Positions 20,676-33,181 of a stretch of DNA of 64,000 nt are shown one piece after another (position 1 is the stretch's first letter; each line of letters starts with the position of its first letter). Below the pieces are notes generated by a model. That model was not told the DNA's origin, searched no databases, and was given only the letters and a program-made list of their open reading frames with translations. Source of the DNA: Archivesica marissinica (lineage: Eukaryota; Mollusca; Bivalvia; Venerida; Vesicomyidae); the NCBI GenBank assembly GCA_014843695.1, contig CM026403.1:9824508-9888507 (forward strand), written 5' to 3'. A program made the translations under genes and the position numbers.

Positions 20676-23600
20676 TTATAAATAAACTCTAGCAAAACAG
20701 TTCATAACATATTTTACAAATATTGCTAGTTTTGTAAGTAATACATACTTTCTTGAGGCGAACAGTTCTGTAAATTTCAGGATATTCGGCCTAACAAAAT
20801 ATGTTTCCGGGATAAGTGTCTTTACGTTTTTCTGTAAAAAAATGGACAGACAAGGAGGTAGTGCATCTCATCACCAAGGTCATTAAGGTGGCACTTTGGA
20901 CACTTACGTCGATCATGATAGATGAATGATTGACTACAACGGCCAGTTTCAATGGGAAATCTATGGTTTCCTATGCGGAAACGCATTAGTGAAATTCTTG
21001 GAAGAGTGGTTAAGTATTTTTCAAATGCAACATCTTCTTTAAAGTAACCATACAATTGACCTTTCTTCTTCTCTGTTAATGGCTAACAGTCAATAATTGA
21101 GCTATTATGGCCGTGCATGGGCGGTTAGAAAAGTGAGCTACCAGGTCTCCTCAGCTACTATAATTCCACCAAAGAGGACACTGGTAGTGTGATAAAAAAG
21201 GTGCAAATACACCTTAAACAAACCGTAAAAGCCCTTAAGCCTACAATATGTACATATACTAGAAGTGTACAAAGAGAGGTTAGTAGTTGCTAAGAACAAG
21301 ATAAAAACAAGTGTGTTCTGTTATGGCTTCATCATCGATGCAGCCAGCGCGGACTTAAATCCTGCGATAGAGTCAGCACTGACTACATGAGATGGCAGTA
21401 TGTTCCATTGAACAACTGTTCTCGGAAAGTATGAGCACTTGAACTAGTCAACTGTAGTGAATGGAATGTGATATGCCAAATGGTGGTATCGTGACTGTCT
21501 GCTGTAAGGTGTGAGATAGTGTGATGGATTGACAGCCACATGATTATTTACCATTTTATAGAACAGAGTAAGCCGGTTTGATGTTCGTCTACTTTCTAAC
21601 GAGCTCCATGTCAGATCATTCATTAAATGAGAATTGTCTAGGTTAGATGACCAGTCTTGCTTATATTGATATATTAATGTTTGTTTGACCAGCTTGTGGA
21701 TATGTAACCCCTGTATATTATTTTGATTCAACCATAAATGCGAATTTCCGGTGTTATCAATAATACTCATTATATAGCTGGTCCATTTAAATGAATGATT
21801 GGATTGTACCATGTGTTGGTAACACATATATGAAATATTCGGCTCCTTGGATTGTATTAATTTGTTCCAGAACTTAAGACTTGATGATCATACCAATAGG
21901 ATAGCGCCCAAGTTCAGCATATAACATTTACCTATGAGTACTGTTTCTGGTCTTAGTTGTGGTTGCTCTATCATATCTTAATTTTCATAGCTCCGTATGT
22001 CGCTCCCGTATGTTAAAATAGGGAGGACAGTATGATCAAATAATTTAATTTGTAAATTGACGGGGAGATCAAGGTTATTAATTGGTATGTAAAGCACGTG
22101 CATTGCTTTGTGTGCTTGTGCTACCACATGTTTTCTACATTTAAGGAAGGAACCGGAACTAGAAACTATAATACCAAGGTATTTGTATTCTTTAACCGCT
22201 TCAATTTCTTGACCATTTATGTAAAAACGATAATTGCTTGGCTTATTAGTCCCAAAAACTATGACTTTCGTGTTTGAGAAATTAATCTTGAGTTTCCAGG
22301 TGTCACAGTAATTATGTAAATTATTAAGACAAGACTGAAACGATACCTTATTTTCACCTATGATAATGGTATCATCCGCGTAAAGTAATACAAGTATTTT
22401 CAAAAAATGAAGGGCGTCATTCAACCGGAAATCAATCATAACTCCATTATCAGTTCTTTCAAGGGCAGTTTCTAGGTCATTAAGGTACATTGAGAATAAT
22501 ATGGGAGAATGATTTTCACCTTGTCTTACCCCAGTGAAGCTGGAGAAGTAAGCAGATGTTTGACCATTGACGTAGACACAATATTTGATATCTGAGTACA
22601 TGTTTTGAATTACATTAAGGATTTTACCAGTAATGCCAATTTCGCGGATTTTTCGCCACAACCCTGCACGTCACAAGGAATCAAACGCTACTGAAAAATC
22701 AATAAAAGAGCATATGAGCTTCCTTTTGTCTGATCTTAGTATTTCTATTGGGAAGTGTAGGGCAAATACATGGTCACTGGTAGAATAGTTTGACATAAAT
22801 CCGGCTTGATTTTCACTCAGTAGGTTATTTTCAGTAAGGAACTCGTTGATACGTTCATTAAGAATGGCTATAAATATGTTACCAAGACAACTAAGTATAG
22901 CTATGGGCCTATAGTTAATTGGGTCTAGGGGGGTAACCTTTGTTTTTGTATATAGGTTTGATTGTCCCCATTAACCAAGAGTCAGACAAGACACCTGTGT
23001 CTATAACATGTTATTGAACAGAGAGCGGTAGTGCGGTACCATGACACCTTTGGTGTTTTTCAAGTATTTGTTTGTAATATTATCAAACTGAGACGATGCT
23101 TTACCGTTATTTAATTGGAGATGACCTTAAGAATTTCACCATACTCCTATTGAATGTGTTATTGTTACAAATAGTAGCATGGGCTTCGGTGTTTTCTAAG
23201 TTATCATTGTATTGGACTGAATTAATATGTTTAAAATGTTCATAGAAATCCGATGCGCTCGGCGATTTATCAGATTTCTTTCGTGAAAATTGATTGAGAT
23301 ACTTCCAGTAATCGTTTGGTTTATGTGAGCTAATCGCACGCAATTCTCGTTCATTGTGATGTCTATGTTTATTTAAGAATGTATTCATAACCTGTTTGTA
23401 GGATTTACTGGCCAATTGTAACCTAGATGTATTCAATTCATTGTTATGTAATTGATATGCTTTGCGTGCTTCTGTTATTATATTGTTCGTGCTTTCTTGC
23501 ATTGAGCCCGAATCAAGGTTCTGGGGAACTACTATGTTGAACATTACACTGATTTGGGATAGTATTTAATTTTACCGGGAATGTTGGTTTTGCCGAGTCT

Positions 23601-24740
23601 GAGAATATAAGGGAAGAGGCTGGTTAAGAAGCATTTGACCTAGTTCCTCCACCGAATGACGATTAATTAATATTCTGAATAAATTCATTGGTTTTGGTAT
23701 CAATCCATTTGGTAGGCCTATTGTGTCTCGGGGTATGGTTTGGCTCTTGTGACGATACCTGTGACGGGGGATTCGAGATAGATAGGAGTATGGATAGAAG
23801 ACTGTGGCCGTCAGAGAATAAATGATCAAGTTCTATTACTTCAAACTCATTGATAAAGCGTACACTGTTCGAATAATCAATTATTGATACGTCTCTAAAT
23901 GTGAGTTGAACCAATTCTTCCATTTAGAATAAATAAATTGTGATTCTGACATATTTCTAACAATTTACGTCCGGAAGAATTTACTTTGCTGCACTGCGAG
24001 GCACGGTCACGTGGGGTACCTAGATCTGACAGTTTGTTAATTTTATTTAATGTTTGCAACGCTATGTCATCTAAATCAAGATAAAATATTATCAAATTCG
24101 ACATAGTCTGGTATAGTAGCGGTATGGCCATTGGCGTCACCAAAATATTATCAAATTCACTACATTTAGACGTAATATCATTCTGGAAGTCGAAGTATTC
24201 ATCCTCATTGAAGAATCGTGACTTGTTAGGGGTCATACATAGAACCTATATCAATTTGACAAGGTTACCTACATAATTATATACATAAAACCCTAATCCT
24301 CCAGATTTCCGTTTATACGTTTAAGAACGTGGTTTAGAATAGAATGTATAGTTTGGAATGTTCAAAACGTCAAAGTCATCAACTTTAGTTTCAGAAACAC
24401 AAAATATACTATATTGTTCAATCCAGTTTACAAATTCAGGATACTGCAGTCTTGATTTTATGCCACACACGTTAAGACTTCCGATTTTCAGCTTATGCTC
24501 ATGGAGTCCTAGAGTATCGTTTACATCACAACTAGCACAATTTGATACACTGATATATTCCCGATTGATTGCTTTCATCCGCATCTGGCAAGTCATTTAG
24601 AACATATTCAGTAGGATTAATTACAGAGTCAGAATTGAAATCACTTAAATGAACACAAACAATTTGGTTTGAACAATATGGTAAATTTATACACTGTTCA
24701 CAGAAGGTCACATACCCCGAGTGCCCCTATTGTCCACCGG
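20676..24740 (-). pseudogene. LINE-2 ORF2: endonuclease and reverse transcriptase remnant
   Basis: A Cys-rich N-terminal segment (CEQCINLPYC, about 24690) precedes the endonuclease: KIGSLNVCGIKSR and FCVSETK (24500-24400), SGGLGFYV (about 24285), ANGHTATIPDYV, RDRASQCSKVNSSG, then SDGHSLLS (about 23820), where the family has SDH. RT: MWRKIREIGI (22661), VRQGENHSPILFS (GENHSP in place of GENLSP) and LLYADDTIII (about 22380), thumb WKLKINFSNTKVIVFG. After the nested fragment come GNHRFPIETGRC and CPKCHLNDLGDEMHYLLVCPFF (20860-20950). The last frame ends TAA at 20676-20678. At least five frameshifts, and a large part of the RT N-terminus is scrambled near 22700-23100. Confidence 0.82.
21059..21631 (-). 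mobile_element. CR1/L2-like LINE 3' fragment nested in LINE-2
   Basis: The minus strand encodes the C-terminus typical of CR1/L2-like RTs (NDLTWSSLESRRTSNRL, YKMVNNHVAV, HYLTPYSRQSRYHH, then FPRTVVQWNILPSHVV with one in-frame TAG), ending with a TAA at 21321-21323. A 260-bp 3' UTR ends in a GAAGAAGAA tail. AATTG at 21054-21058 and 21632-21636 is a plausible 5-bp target duplication. Strong 5' truncation. Confidence 0.83.
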
Positions 24741-24838
24741 TCTCATTTCTTGGGCTGGTGGATGATTTAGCAGGACTCGGGTCTGCAGCAGAATGCCGGA
24801 GTGGTGAGTGTACATCCAGTAGGTTACCCTGCAATGTC

Positions 24839-25480
24839 TCAACAGGAGGAGAATTGGTCGGACCCAAGTGTTTGCCCAAGCCAGAGCTTTGTATGCTCGA
24901 CAGGACCAACATTAGTAACCGCTTCGTCATCACTAGTGTCACTAGGATCTTCTTCTAATTGTGTTTGTTCCCGAACCACTGGTGCATTAGTCGAAAGTTC
25001 AACGATTCGCTTGAAATGTTCTCCTATACGAGCCAGTATATCTGAATTACGGGACCCACGCAGGATTGAATGCCAACCCGGAAACAAGTTGCGCACAGTG
25101 TCACTGTTAATTTCTACGGCAGCCGGAAGCGTTATTTTAACTTTCTTGGGACCATTCTTCTGTTTAGCTGACTTATACTCTGGCCAAAGTTCTTGTCTCG
25201 CTTCACGTATTTCTAGAGGGTAGTCACGTGATATACCAAAATCAGTCCCCTTTAGCATTGTGGCGTTTTCCATAATTAAGTCTGTGTCGGTGGTGTTATT
25301 GAAGATTACCATATTATAGGTCGATGTCGGGGTTCCTCGTTCTGGCTGGCACGAGAGGCTTGTCGTTCTCCAATACGAAATGCCTTGACAATGATTATAG
25401 AACCTAGTTTCAGGTGGTCCTTGAGAAGTGTCGACACCGTTGTTATGCAGTCATCCCCTTTAGCGTTTTTTAGAATGTTG
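24839..25480 (-). pseudogene. LINE-2 ORF1 C-terminal part
   Basis: Block 25312-24839 is open for 157 codons, with GISRDYPLEIREARQELWP and VRNLFPGWHSILRGSR, a pattern seen in ORF1 proteins of many invertebrate LINEs (RDYP..I..AR..LWP). A second block upstream (about 25480-25320; HLKLGSIIIVKAFRIGERQ) continues the protein after a frameshift. ORF1 proteins bind LINE RNA and act as chaperones. The acidic Asp/Glu/Ser tail (EEDPSDTSDDE) precedes ORF2. Confidence 0.7.
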
Positions 25481-25490
25481 ATCTGAACCG

Positions 25491-26153
25491 TTACTCAAAA
25501 CAGCAAATTTACCTTGATATGGTATATTTAGTCCAAAATCCAACAAATTACTTGTAATAAATCACTTTAGACCGTTTTGTAACTAATTTAGTCCAATTTT
25601 CCTGGAGAGAATTTTCACACATCCGCCATTTTCCAATACCCATAACTCTCTCATGACGATTATGGTGCTGATTTCTTCATGTCAACACTACTACATGTTA
25701 CATCACCTACATTGAGACCGTTCTACTACAGGTTATATCACTAACATTGAGAACATCCTGGTGAGTAGCACTGGTGTTTTCGCCTGGATATTCTGGAATA
25801 TCGTGTAAAGCATAAAAGACGTATTATGAAAGAAACATAATTGTCTAATATGTATTATCTATATTTGTTAAAATCTACTTGTACATGCAACCGTTTTTCT
25901 GAATTTGTATATGACCATCAGAAAATGGTATCTATATATGTCCATCTCTTCTCTTATAATTTGTATAATACTACAACAATTACTTTTATTAGTATCAGGT
26001 TATCAACATGACTAATTAAGCTTTATGATATTGTCGGTACAGGTATACATATATGATATTTCTTATCTGGGGACAGCAATTATTTACAATGATTTACATA
26101 GAACAACAAATAACGGAACATAGTTACATTTCAAACAAAATTAGAAATGCTAC
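25491..26153. other. Spacer, no gene seen
   Basis: Unique-looking AT-rich sequence with an imperfect direct repeat (ACATGTTACATCACCTACATTGAGA / CAGGTTATATCACTAACATTGAGA type) at 25690-25765. Nothing else recognised. Confidence 0.5.
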
Positions 26154-27067
<914 letters not shown>

Positions 27068-27263
27068 TTCCTTTAATGTCAAACCCCTCGCGAGGACTTA
27101 GACATATTTTCCTAGGCAGGCTTAGCCGACCTAAGCGATTAACCAATACTAAGCAATGTGTGTGAGGTGCCTTGCTCAATGAAACTACATACGTGGCCTG
27201 ACCGAGTATCGAACCCGGAACCGTTCGATTCCAAATCCGACGCTCTACGGACCACGGAGGCCA
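27068..27263 (-). mobile_element. SINE family E (tRNA-like head, tetranucleotide tail)
   Basis: The minus-strand head GGCCTCCGTGGTCCGTAGAG with B box GGGTTCGATACTC is a tRNA-like structure: five acceptor-stem pairs GGCCT/AGGCC and anticodon-loop TTTGGAA. The body runs AGCAAGGCACCTCACACACA, TTAGTATTGGTTAATCGC, CTAAGTCCTCGCGAGGGG, then passes into CATA repeats and the giant microsatellite. Only one copy in the window, so the body limits are tentative. Confidence 0.7.
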
Positions 27264-27727
27264 TTTTATATATATTCAATGCAGAACACGTTAAATTCAT
27301 TATTCATGTAGAATTAGTAAATACGGTCATATTGTAGAACTAGATAAGCTACGTGCGTCCATTCATAAATGCATGCAGGTCGAGAAAGTTCGCAGTGAAA
27401 ATGACACACGGTGCACGAACGTCAGGGATTTTAGGGCGTTCCTACGTTGAGAAAACCGTCGTACAGACGTGTCTAGATTTATAGTGACAATTGATAATTA
27501 TTTATGCACATGCTTCGCAGCTGGTGGAATTTCATTCATATTTCAATGTGTGTATATGGGAGCATCTGTAATAATGTGCTATGTGGAACAGAATGTTTGG
27601 TATTGGTATTATCTGTAGCAGCCAAGATAAGTACGGGATTATATATATATTATATCTTTATTTCTGTCTCATCTATGTACAGTACATACATTTCAATTTA
27701 TATTATAACACATATATTGCACATAGC
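27264..27727. other. Spacer, no gene seen
   Basis: Unique-looking sequence. Short frames at 27504-27836 are low-complexity and antisense to the LINE-4 tail. Confidence 0.5.
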
Positions 27728-27753
27728 CATCAAACATATTCACACATCAACGA
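27728..27753. repeat. 26-bp target duplication of LINE-4, left copy
   Basis: Begins CATCAAACATATTCACACAT. An identical 26-bp copy is at 28966-28991. Confidence 0.9.
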
Positions 27754-27883
27754 TCCCTATACAATACAATACAATAAGTTTATTGCATAAAACAGTAGAA
27801 ACAGGCAGTGACATGGAATTTTACAAAAGAGCATAATTATAGGTTATTAGTATTCAAATATATGTATATGATATAAAAAGGTG

Positions 27884-28211
27884 TTAGGTTCGTTGCTTAT
27901 TTCCAAAATATATAAATTTGGAAAGATCGATAGTGATTTTTTGGGATTTGCATGACAAGAGATTAATACATTTCTGTATAGTCGGCCAGGTATGGTAATA
28001 TCTTTTAATAAATTTCGATCTTAAAGTTGCATAATGTGGGCAGATTAGTATGAAATGATATTCATTTTCCAAAATTCTCGAATTACAATAAATACATAAT
28101 CTTTCGTTTCGTGGCAGGTGTAGGTAACGACCACGCTCAATAGCTAAATCATGCGATGATGTTTTAAATCGTGTAAGGGTTAGATGTTGGTGCTTGTATG
28201 TTAATATATGG
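27884..28211 (-). pseudogene. LINE-4 ORF2 C-terminal remnant
   Basis: Carries HLTLTRFKTSSHDLAIERGR, CIYCNSRILENEYHFILICP and ends FIYFGNKQRT then TAA. The C-x2-C...H...C pattern is the C-terminal Cys/His motif also seen in LINE-1, -2 and -6. Only the last about 110 codons of RT remain, in frame and without stops. Confidence 0.85.
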
Positions 28212-28944
28212 CCGGTGTAACGCTAAATAGTGCACCCCTGCCATATTGTACACCCCTTCTTTGATCTTCTATGGGGGTGCATTATTTGATTGCCATAGTT
28301 TGCATCCCCTGCACTATAGAAGGCGAGGGTGCACAATTTGGCAGCGAAATAATGTATCCCTGCGAAATGTTGTACCCTATCGTGTGTTAATATCAAATGA
28401 ACGATAGCGATGTTTATTAAAACAATGATTATAGACATGTCATATTTAGCCAATAATATATGCATGATTTCTATATAATATATATATGGTACAATATGAT
28501 TGTTAATTTAAGAGTAGTATCACAGAACGCCTGAATGTGGCATGGAAAGTTTTCCTAGGTATTTGAACATTGACAATAGTTATATATAATTTAGTACGGT
28601 TATAATATTCGTATGAACCTTCTACACATAAACCTTTCTAATTGTCATTGATAAATCAAATATATCACTTAATTAATAATACAGTCATAGTCGGCATTTA
28701 GTTATAATAGTTTCTATATTATCTCTCCATTGTTTGTGAGTGATGGTCAACGCCTGCGAGACGGAGCTGATACCATACCTAATGGTCAGTTCAACACATG
28801 GATTTATGACACAGGGGGTGCACAATATCGCAATGCAGTTGCCAAATACTACACCCCCGGGCATTTTTTCGCAACACCCTTGCCATATATTACACCCCTA
28901 ATACATTATATAGGGGATGCAGAATTTCGCGCTACACCTGGCTG
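28212..28944. mobile_element. MITE-like element with GTGCACCCC-rich termini, nested in LINE-4
   Basis: Left end CCGGTGTAACGCTAAATAGT; right end, inverted, CCAGGTGTAGCGCGAAATTC. Both are followed by TGCACCCC/TGCATCCCC. Several more GGGGTGCA and TACACCCC motifs occur in both orientations inside each 150-bp end. No target duplication is evident and no protein is encoded, so the superfamily is not assigned. Confidence 0.65.
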
Positions 28945-28965
28945 AGCATTCAAATTATATTAATA

Positions 28966-28991
28966 CATCAAACATATTCACACATCAACGA
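28966..28991. repeat. 26-bp target duplication of LINE-4, right copy
   Basis: Identical to 27728-27753. Confidence 0.9.
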
Positions 28992-29186
28992 ATATGAGAT
29001 GTGAGACAGTATATAGTGACCCCTGTACTGTCCCTATACATGTTGGTGCTTGTTGCATAATCTATGAGCATTCGAATCGTATTACTAATAAACACAACTT
29101 AATCACCTTAGTCCATAATATACGAGTGTTAACTAAGCGATTTAATGTAAGGTCGTCCACATGCTGGCGGCGAGGGTAAATAAGCC

Positions 29187-29208
29187 CAATCATCATCATC
29201 ATCATCAC
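29187..29208. repeat. Short ATC microsatellite
   Basis: About seven ATC units following GGCGGCGAGGGTAAATAAGC, which resembles a retroposon 3' end. No element body was identified upstream. Confidence 0.7.
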
Positions 29209-30635
29209 TGAATTCGTCTGATTAACCAAATAGCCCGAATTCGAATGGGAGTATTCCCGGGCGTCGGGCTATCACTAATAGCGTTTGTATTGTACGCACG
29301 CGCGAGAAATAGCGGACGTCAACTTTTATATGCAAGAAAAGTCATGATGTCTTACGCGAACTATTTTGGATTAAGTAATAGCAAATATATGGAATGTACG
29401 ATGATCTGTTATGGCTGAAATCCAGATGATCAAAAATCGAAAAAAGAGTCTGTATCGCCGAACAGTGACAATAAAGACCCTAAAAGGAAAATGGCGGCCA
29501 ATACGATCCACTTCACAGCGTACGCCTAAAACTAACACCGGTCAGATTGGTAAGACAGTTGTAATACCACCGATGTCAACCGTAACCCACAGTGTACATC
29601 TCTCCATATTATATAAACCCTCATAAAAAATACATCCCCAGGATTTCCAGTGTCAACGCCAACTATAAACACCGATATGCTACAGGGAATTATTCAACGT
29701 CTAGAGAATATGGGCAGCTACACACTATTCAAATGAGCGCGAGTAAAATAACGGACCGTTATAGCATGGATAACAAGATCGAAGCAATTTAGCGTAGCGA
29801 AAAGTGTATGAGCCATCAATATGACAGTGTCACCACATGTTCCCAACATTTCCAGCTTGCAGGCTGAACTTGTTGTCCATTACAGAGATAATTATAGACT
29901 TTAAATGTAGATTCATGCGAGCTAATTTGCCCTTTTTGGAATCACAGAGGCACACGTGTTCAAGCCCGTATCCTCGACAGGAGTGAATCCGTCCGATATA
30001 CTAGCTGTAACTCATATATATGATATGCCTAGTGGTTCCGGTGTACCCACCACTGGTACACCTGATTCCGCTATTGTTTATTCCAACACATCAGATCATA
30101 ACAAGGTGGCTACAATGGTTGGTACTCTACTTGAATAAATTGTTCCGAGAAAGTACTTACATTTTGCGAAAAGATTCTAAATGTCAATGACATCAAATCA
30201 ATTATTCGCACTATTATGACACACAGAACAGATAGGCTAACCCAGGGAAACATAGACAAATTGTTGTTAAGCTTGACAGATTATAAATGTGCATTCAGAA
30301 TTCTCTTAGGCATTTTCGGTTGCAACATACCAGATACAACGTGTCTGAACAATATCACGTGCAGCAAAGGACAGCAGAAGAGAACTCGTTCCGGTGATGT
30401 TTGGCGCCAGAAAAATGGTAAAAGGGCCGTTCTTGTCAGGGACAGATTATGCATTGACAATGTTCTGTATAACGGTAACAATACCCGTTAGCGGGACGGG
30501 AAAAGGTGTGACATGACAGATTAAGAATTACTTCATGGCATATTGATGGATTCATTTCTTGCATCGATGATGAAGAGTGTTGGAATTATGTAACACATTT
30601 CAATAGTGTTTTCTTGAATGAAACTTGGCAATAGA
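29209..30635. other. Spacer with short featureless frames
   Basis: Frames at 29956-30138 and 30216-30491 are open but match no domain I recognise; their codons look like decayed retroelement ORF1 sequence at best. Not called as genes. Confidence 0.4.
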
Positions 30636-30645
30636 ATATTGAATA

Positions 30646-30892
30646 GTGGACGTCGTGATAGCGCAGTGGATGCGCGTTGGCTCCAGGTACGAACGGTCCA
30701 GAGTTCGAGCCCCACTGGAGCCGTTACGAGTGTGCCATTTGGCAAGGCATTTAATTTCCACGTTGCCTCTTCGCTCTCCCTCATGGCGATATATTCCATC
30801 AGGAATGAGGTCTCGAGAGAGATTAATAAGTTAATAAGTTGTAAGAACTTGTTTCACAATCGAGCTAAAATAAAATTGTATAAATTCATAGC
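30646..30892 (+). mobile_element. SINE family D copy 2, full length
   Basis: Head GTCGTGATAGCGCAGTGGAT, B box GAGTTCGAGCCCC, body TTTGGCAAGGCATTTAATTT and TTGCCTCTTCGCTCTCCCTC, tail CTTGTTTCACAATCGAGCTA plus AAATAAAATTG. ATATTGAA flanks it (30636-30643 and 30893-30900). Confidence 0.92.
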
Positions 30893-31109
30893 ATATTGAA
30901 CCATCGGCGATGATGTTAGTATTGGTAGTTTTACTTTTATGTCAAATCGAGGATATTATATAGTGTAACTGATTATGTACTCATATCGTGTGATTTCTTT
31001 CAATTTGTTGCCGAATGTATTGTCCATGATTTATATACCAGTCATGTGCCTGTATACATTGAGTTATAAATTACTTAGTCCAAACCTAGACAGAGTGAAA
31101 TGATATATA

Positions 31110-32672
31110 ATCAACAACAAAAAAGAAACTTTACATACTTTATGACCTGTTTTAGAGGGTTAACGGTGACTTTATGTGAACGTTATCGATATTTACTTAT
31201 TGGCCCGAGTATAGAGAGTACACCGACACAAGATTGTGTGCAATTGTACCGTGCACGGGCTAGCACGCTTTTCACTTCCGGTTTTGACCACTTACCTCGT
31301 GTTGACCTATCCCGGGTTCATTTCAACTGCTTTTTCTTATACAGTAACACGTACTCTTTATCAGTGACACGAAAACACAAAATTGTTTACAATTGTAATT
31401 GAAAACGGGAATGCCACGGCTATCTGAAAATCACAGAAATCAGGCTGTCGGTATGCTTAGAGCCGGCACGTCTGTAAATGACGTTGTTCTTCATTGTGGG
31501 TGCTCTAGGCAAACAATTCACAACCTGACAACTCGGTATGCAACTACTGGGTCAGTTACGGGTAGTACGAGATCAGGTAGGCCCCGAGCGACGTCACGTA
31601 GAGACAACCGCTTCATTATGTTCTCATTTGCGTAATCGCTTTACCCAAGCAACGGTAACTGCACGGCGGCTCAGGGTCTCGGCTCAGACGATACGTAATC
31701 GTCTTAGACAAGATAGACCACAAATTCGTGCGCGTCGACCTTATACAGGACACATTCTAACTGCGCGTCACAGCCACCCGCTTAGCTTGGGCTCGACGTC
31801 ACAGGCACTGGACCCGAGCCCAATGGCGAAACGTGATTTTTACCGACGAGTCACGCTTCAGGGTCAGCTTTGCTGACTGTAAGGTCAGAGTTTACAGGCG
31901 ACGGAACGAGAGATTTGCCCAATGTTGCGTGCAGGAACGAGACAGGTTTGGCGGTGGCAGCGTCATGGTTTGGGCGGGCATAATGGACAATCATAAAACA
32001 GATTTGGTCATCGTTCCGGGCAACCTTAATGTAGTAGGCTATGTGAACATCCTGAGGAACAATCTCCTCCCAGCTATGCAAAATCGAGGTCCTGGAGTGA
32101 TTCTGCAGCAGGACAACGCGAGGCCCCACACAGCTCTTGTTACGACACCGTTTTTGGCTCGGAACGGCGTCAACGTCTTGCCGTGGCCGGCGGTTTCGCC
32201 AGACCAAAACCCCATAGAACACATGTGGGACGAGCTTGGGCGTCGGGTACGCAATAATCATCAAATCAACAATGTCAATGACCTGAGACATGCCCTCCTT
32301 GTTGAATGGCAGAACATACCCAATGACGTCATTCGACGTCTCACAAATTCCATGAGGAGGAGAATAGCAACCTGCATTAGGGCCAACGGCGGTCACACAC
32401 GTTATTAACACAACTTAATGCACATAAGCATTCAGACTGATACTCAAAAAGTCACTAAAACATTTCTTCACCTTTGTGATTTTTGAAATCGACCCCTATG
32501 TCTTTTGACCTCAAATTTGATCTTCATTTTTTAGAAACCCATTACCGACGCTGTTACAAACTCACAGATATTGCTTCCAAGTTTCATATAACATTTATAT
32601 ACGTACACTATATTGTTCCAGAGTGACGTTATAACCATCAGTACCCCATGTAAAGTTTCTTTTTTTGCATAG
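31110..32672 (+). mobile_element. Tc1-like DNA transposon, 1.56 kb, frameshifted
   Basis: Inverted termini share AAAAAAGAAACTTTACAT (left 31120-31137; right 32667-32648 inverted), and TA dinucleotides lie at both presumed ends (31108-31109, 32673-32674). The transposase lies between on the plus strand. Size and order are those of a complete Tc1-like element; outer-end alignment is imperfect by 1-2 bases. Confidence 0.88.
31399..32408 (+). pseudogene. Tc1-like transposase, DD34E, frameshifted
   Basis: N-terminal helix-turn-helix MPRLSENHRNQAVGML with CSRQTIHNL and the GSTRSGRPRATS linker; a frameshift near 31610; second HTH (ARRLRVSAQTIRNRL) in another frame; another shift before 31833. The catalytic core is intact from there: FTDESRF (first Asp), GGSVMVWAGI, LQQDNARPH (second Asp), WPAVSPDQNPIEHMWDELG (Glu 34 residues after the Asp), ending GGHTRY then TAA. 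It would cut and paste the element at TA sites. Two or three frameshifts make this copy inactive, but about 190 C-terminal codons are clean, so it is fairly young. Confidence 0.93.
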
Positions 32673-33169
32673 TATATTTGTTGATAAACATATTTTGAAA
32701 TCATGAAAAGTGGCCGAGTATAAATTATTGATGGACTCTGAAATTGTTATAATCTAGAAACTGTGTTTGATAAGACTAAGTATTGTTTCATCGGATGTTG
32801 ATATTAATACTGGAGTAGATACGTTTTCAAATAGTTTATATTGCAATGCTTATAGTTTGGTCAGACAATGATTGTGACTAAATCACAACAAAGACATAAA
32901 TTCAAGAGTAAAATGGGATACCTGGGATGTGAACCGGCTATGCGTAAATACCGCTCAGCCAATACAGCTTATTGGAGAAATATATCTGGCGATAACGGTG
33001 AATTATTATTTGATAAACGTTCATTCATTTATTGGCATACGGCAAAACATTGCCTTTGGCCATTTACACTATCGTTAATCAATATGGCTAAAACGGCAAA
33101 ACATTGCCTTTGGCCATTTACACTATGACACAAGATGAACCCAGTGGCGATCACTCGCTATTAAAGAAT
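32673..33169. other. Spacer with a 34-bp direct duplication
   Basis: ACGGCAAAACATTGCCTTTG plus GCCATTTACACTAT occurs at 33040-33073 and again at 33093-33126. Between them lies a stretch also found at 37194-37222. No gene seen. Confidence 0.6.
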
Positions 33170-33181
33170 ACAGTACCACAA

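Larger units (their letters stand above)
20570..25490 (-). mobile_element. Nearly full-length APE-type LINE (LINE-2), decayed, with nested CR1/L2-like fragment
   Basis: Minus strand. An ORF1-like frame (25480-24839) is followed by ORF2 (about 24740-20676) with endonuclease, RT and C-terminal Cys/His motif. A 573-bp CR1/L2-like fragment interrupts ORF2 at 21059-21631. The 5' end fades at about 25490 and the 3' untranslated region ends at about 20570. The order ORF1, APE endonuclease, RT and CxxC...H...C, without RNase H, matches LINE-1, -4 and -6 of this window. Numerous frameshifts. Confidence 0.85.
27754..28965 (-). mobile_element. 5'-truncated LINE (LINE-4) containing a MITE, long target duplication
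   Basis: Minus-strand LINE 3' end: C-terminal coding (28211-27884), 3' UTR with AATAAACTTATTG and a TTGTA-type short repeat tail (about 27790-27757). A 26-bp direct repeat flanks the whole block 27754-28965. That block also includes 28212-28944, a separate MITE-like element, so the MITE must have entered after LINE integration. LINE target duplications of this length are possible. Confidence 0.8.

Noticed and set aside
30216..30491. Small gene or LINE ORF1
   Set aside because: 91 open codons without a recognisable motif; neighbouring frames are broken and no homology can be argued by eye.
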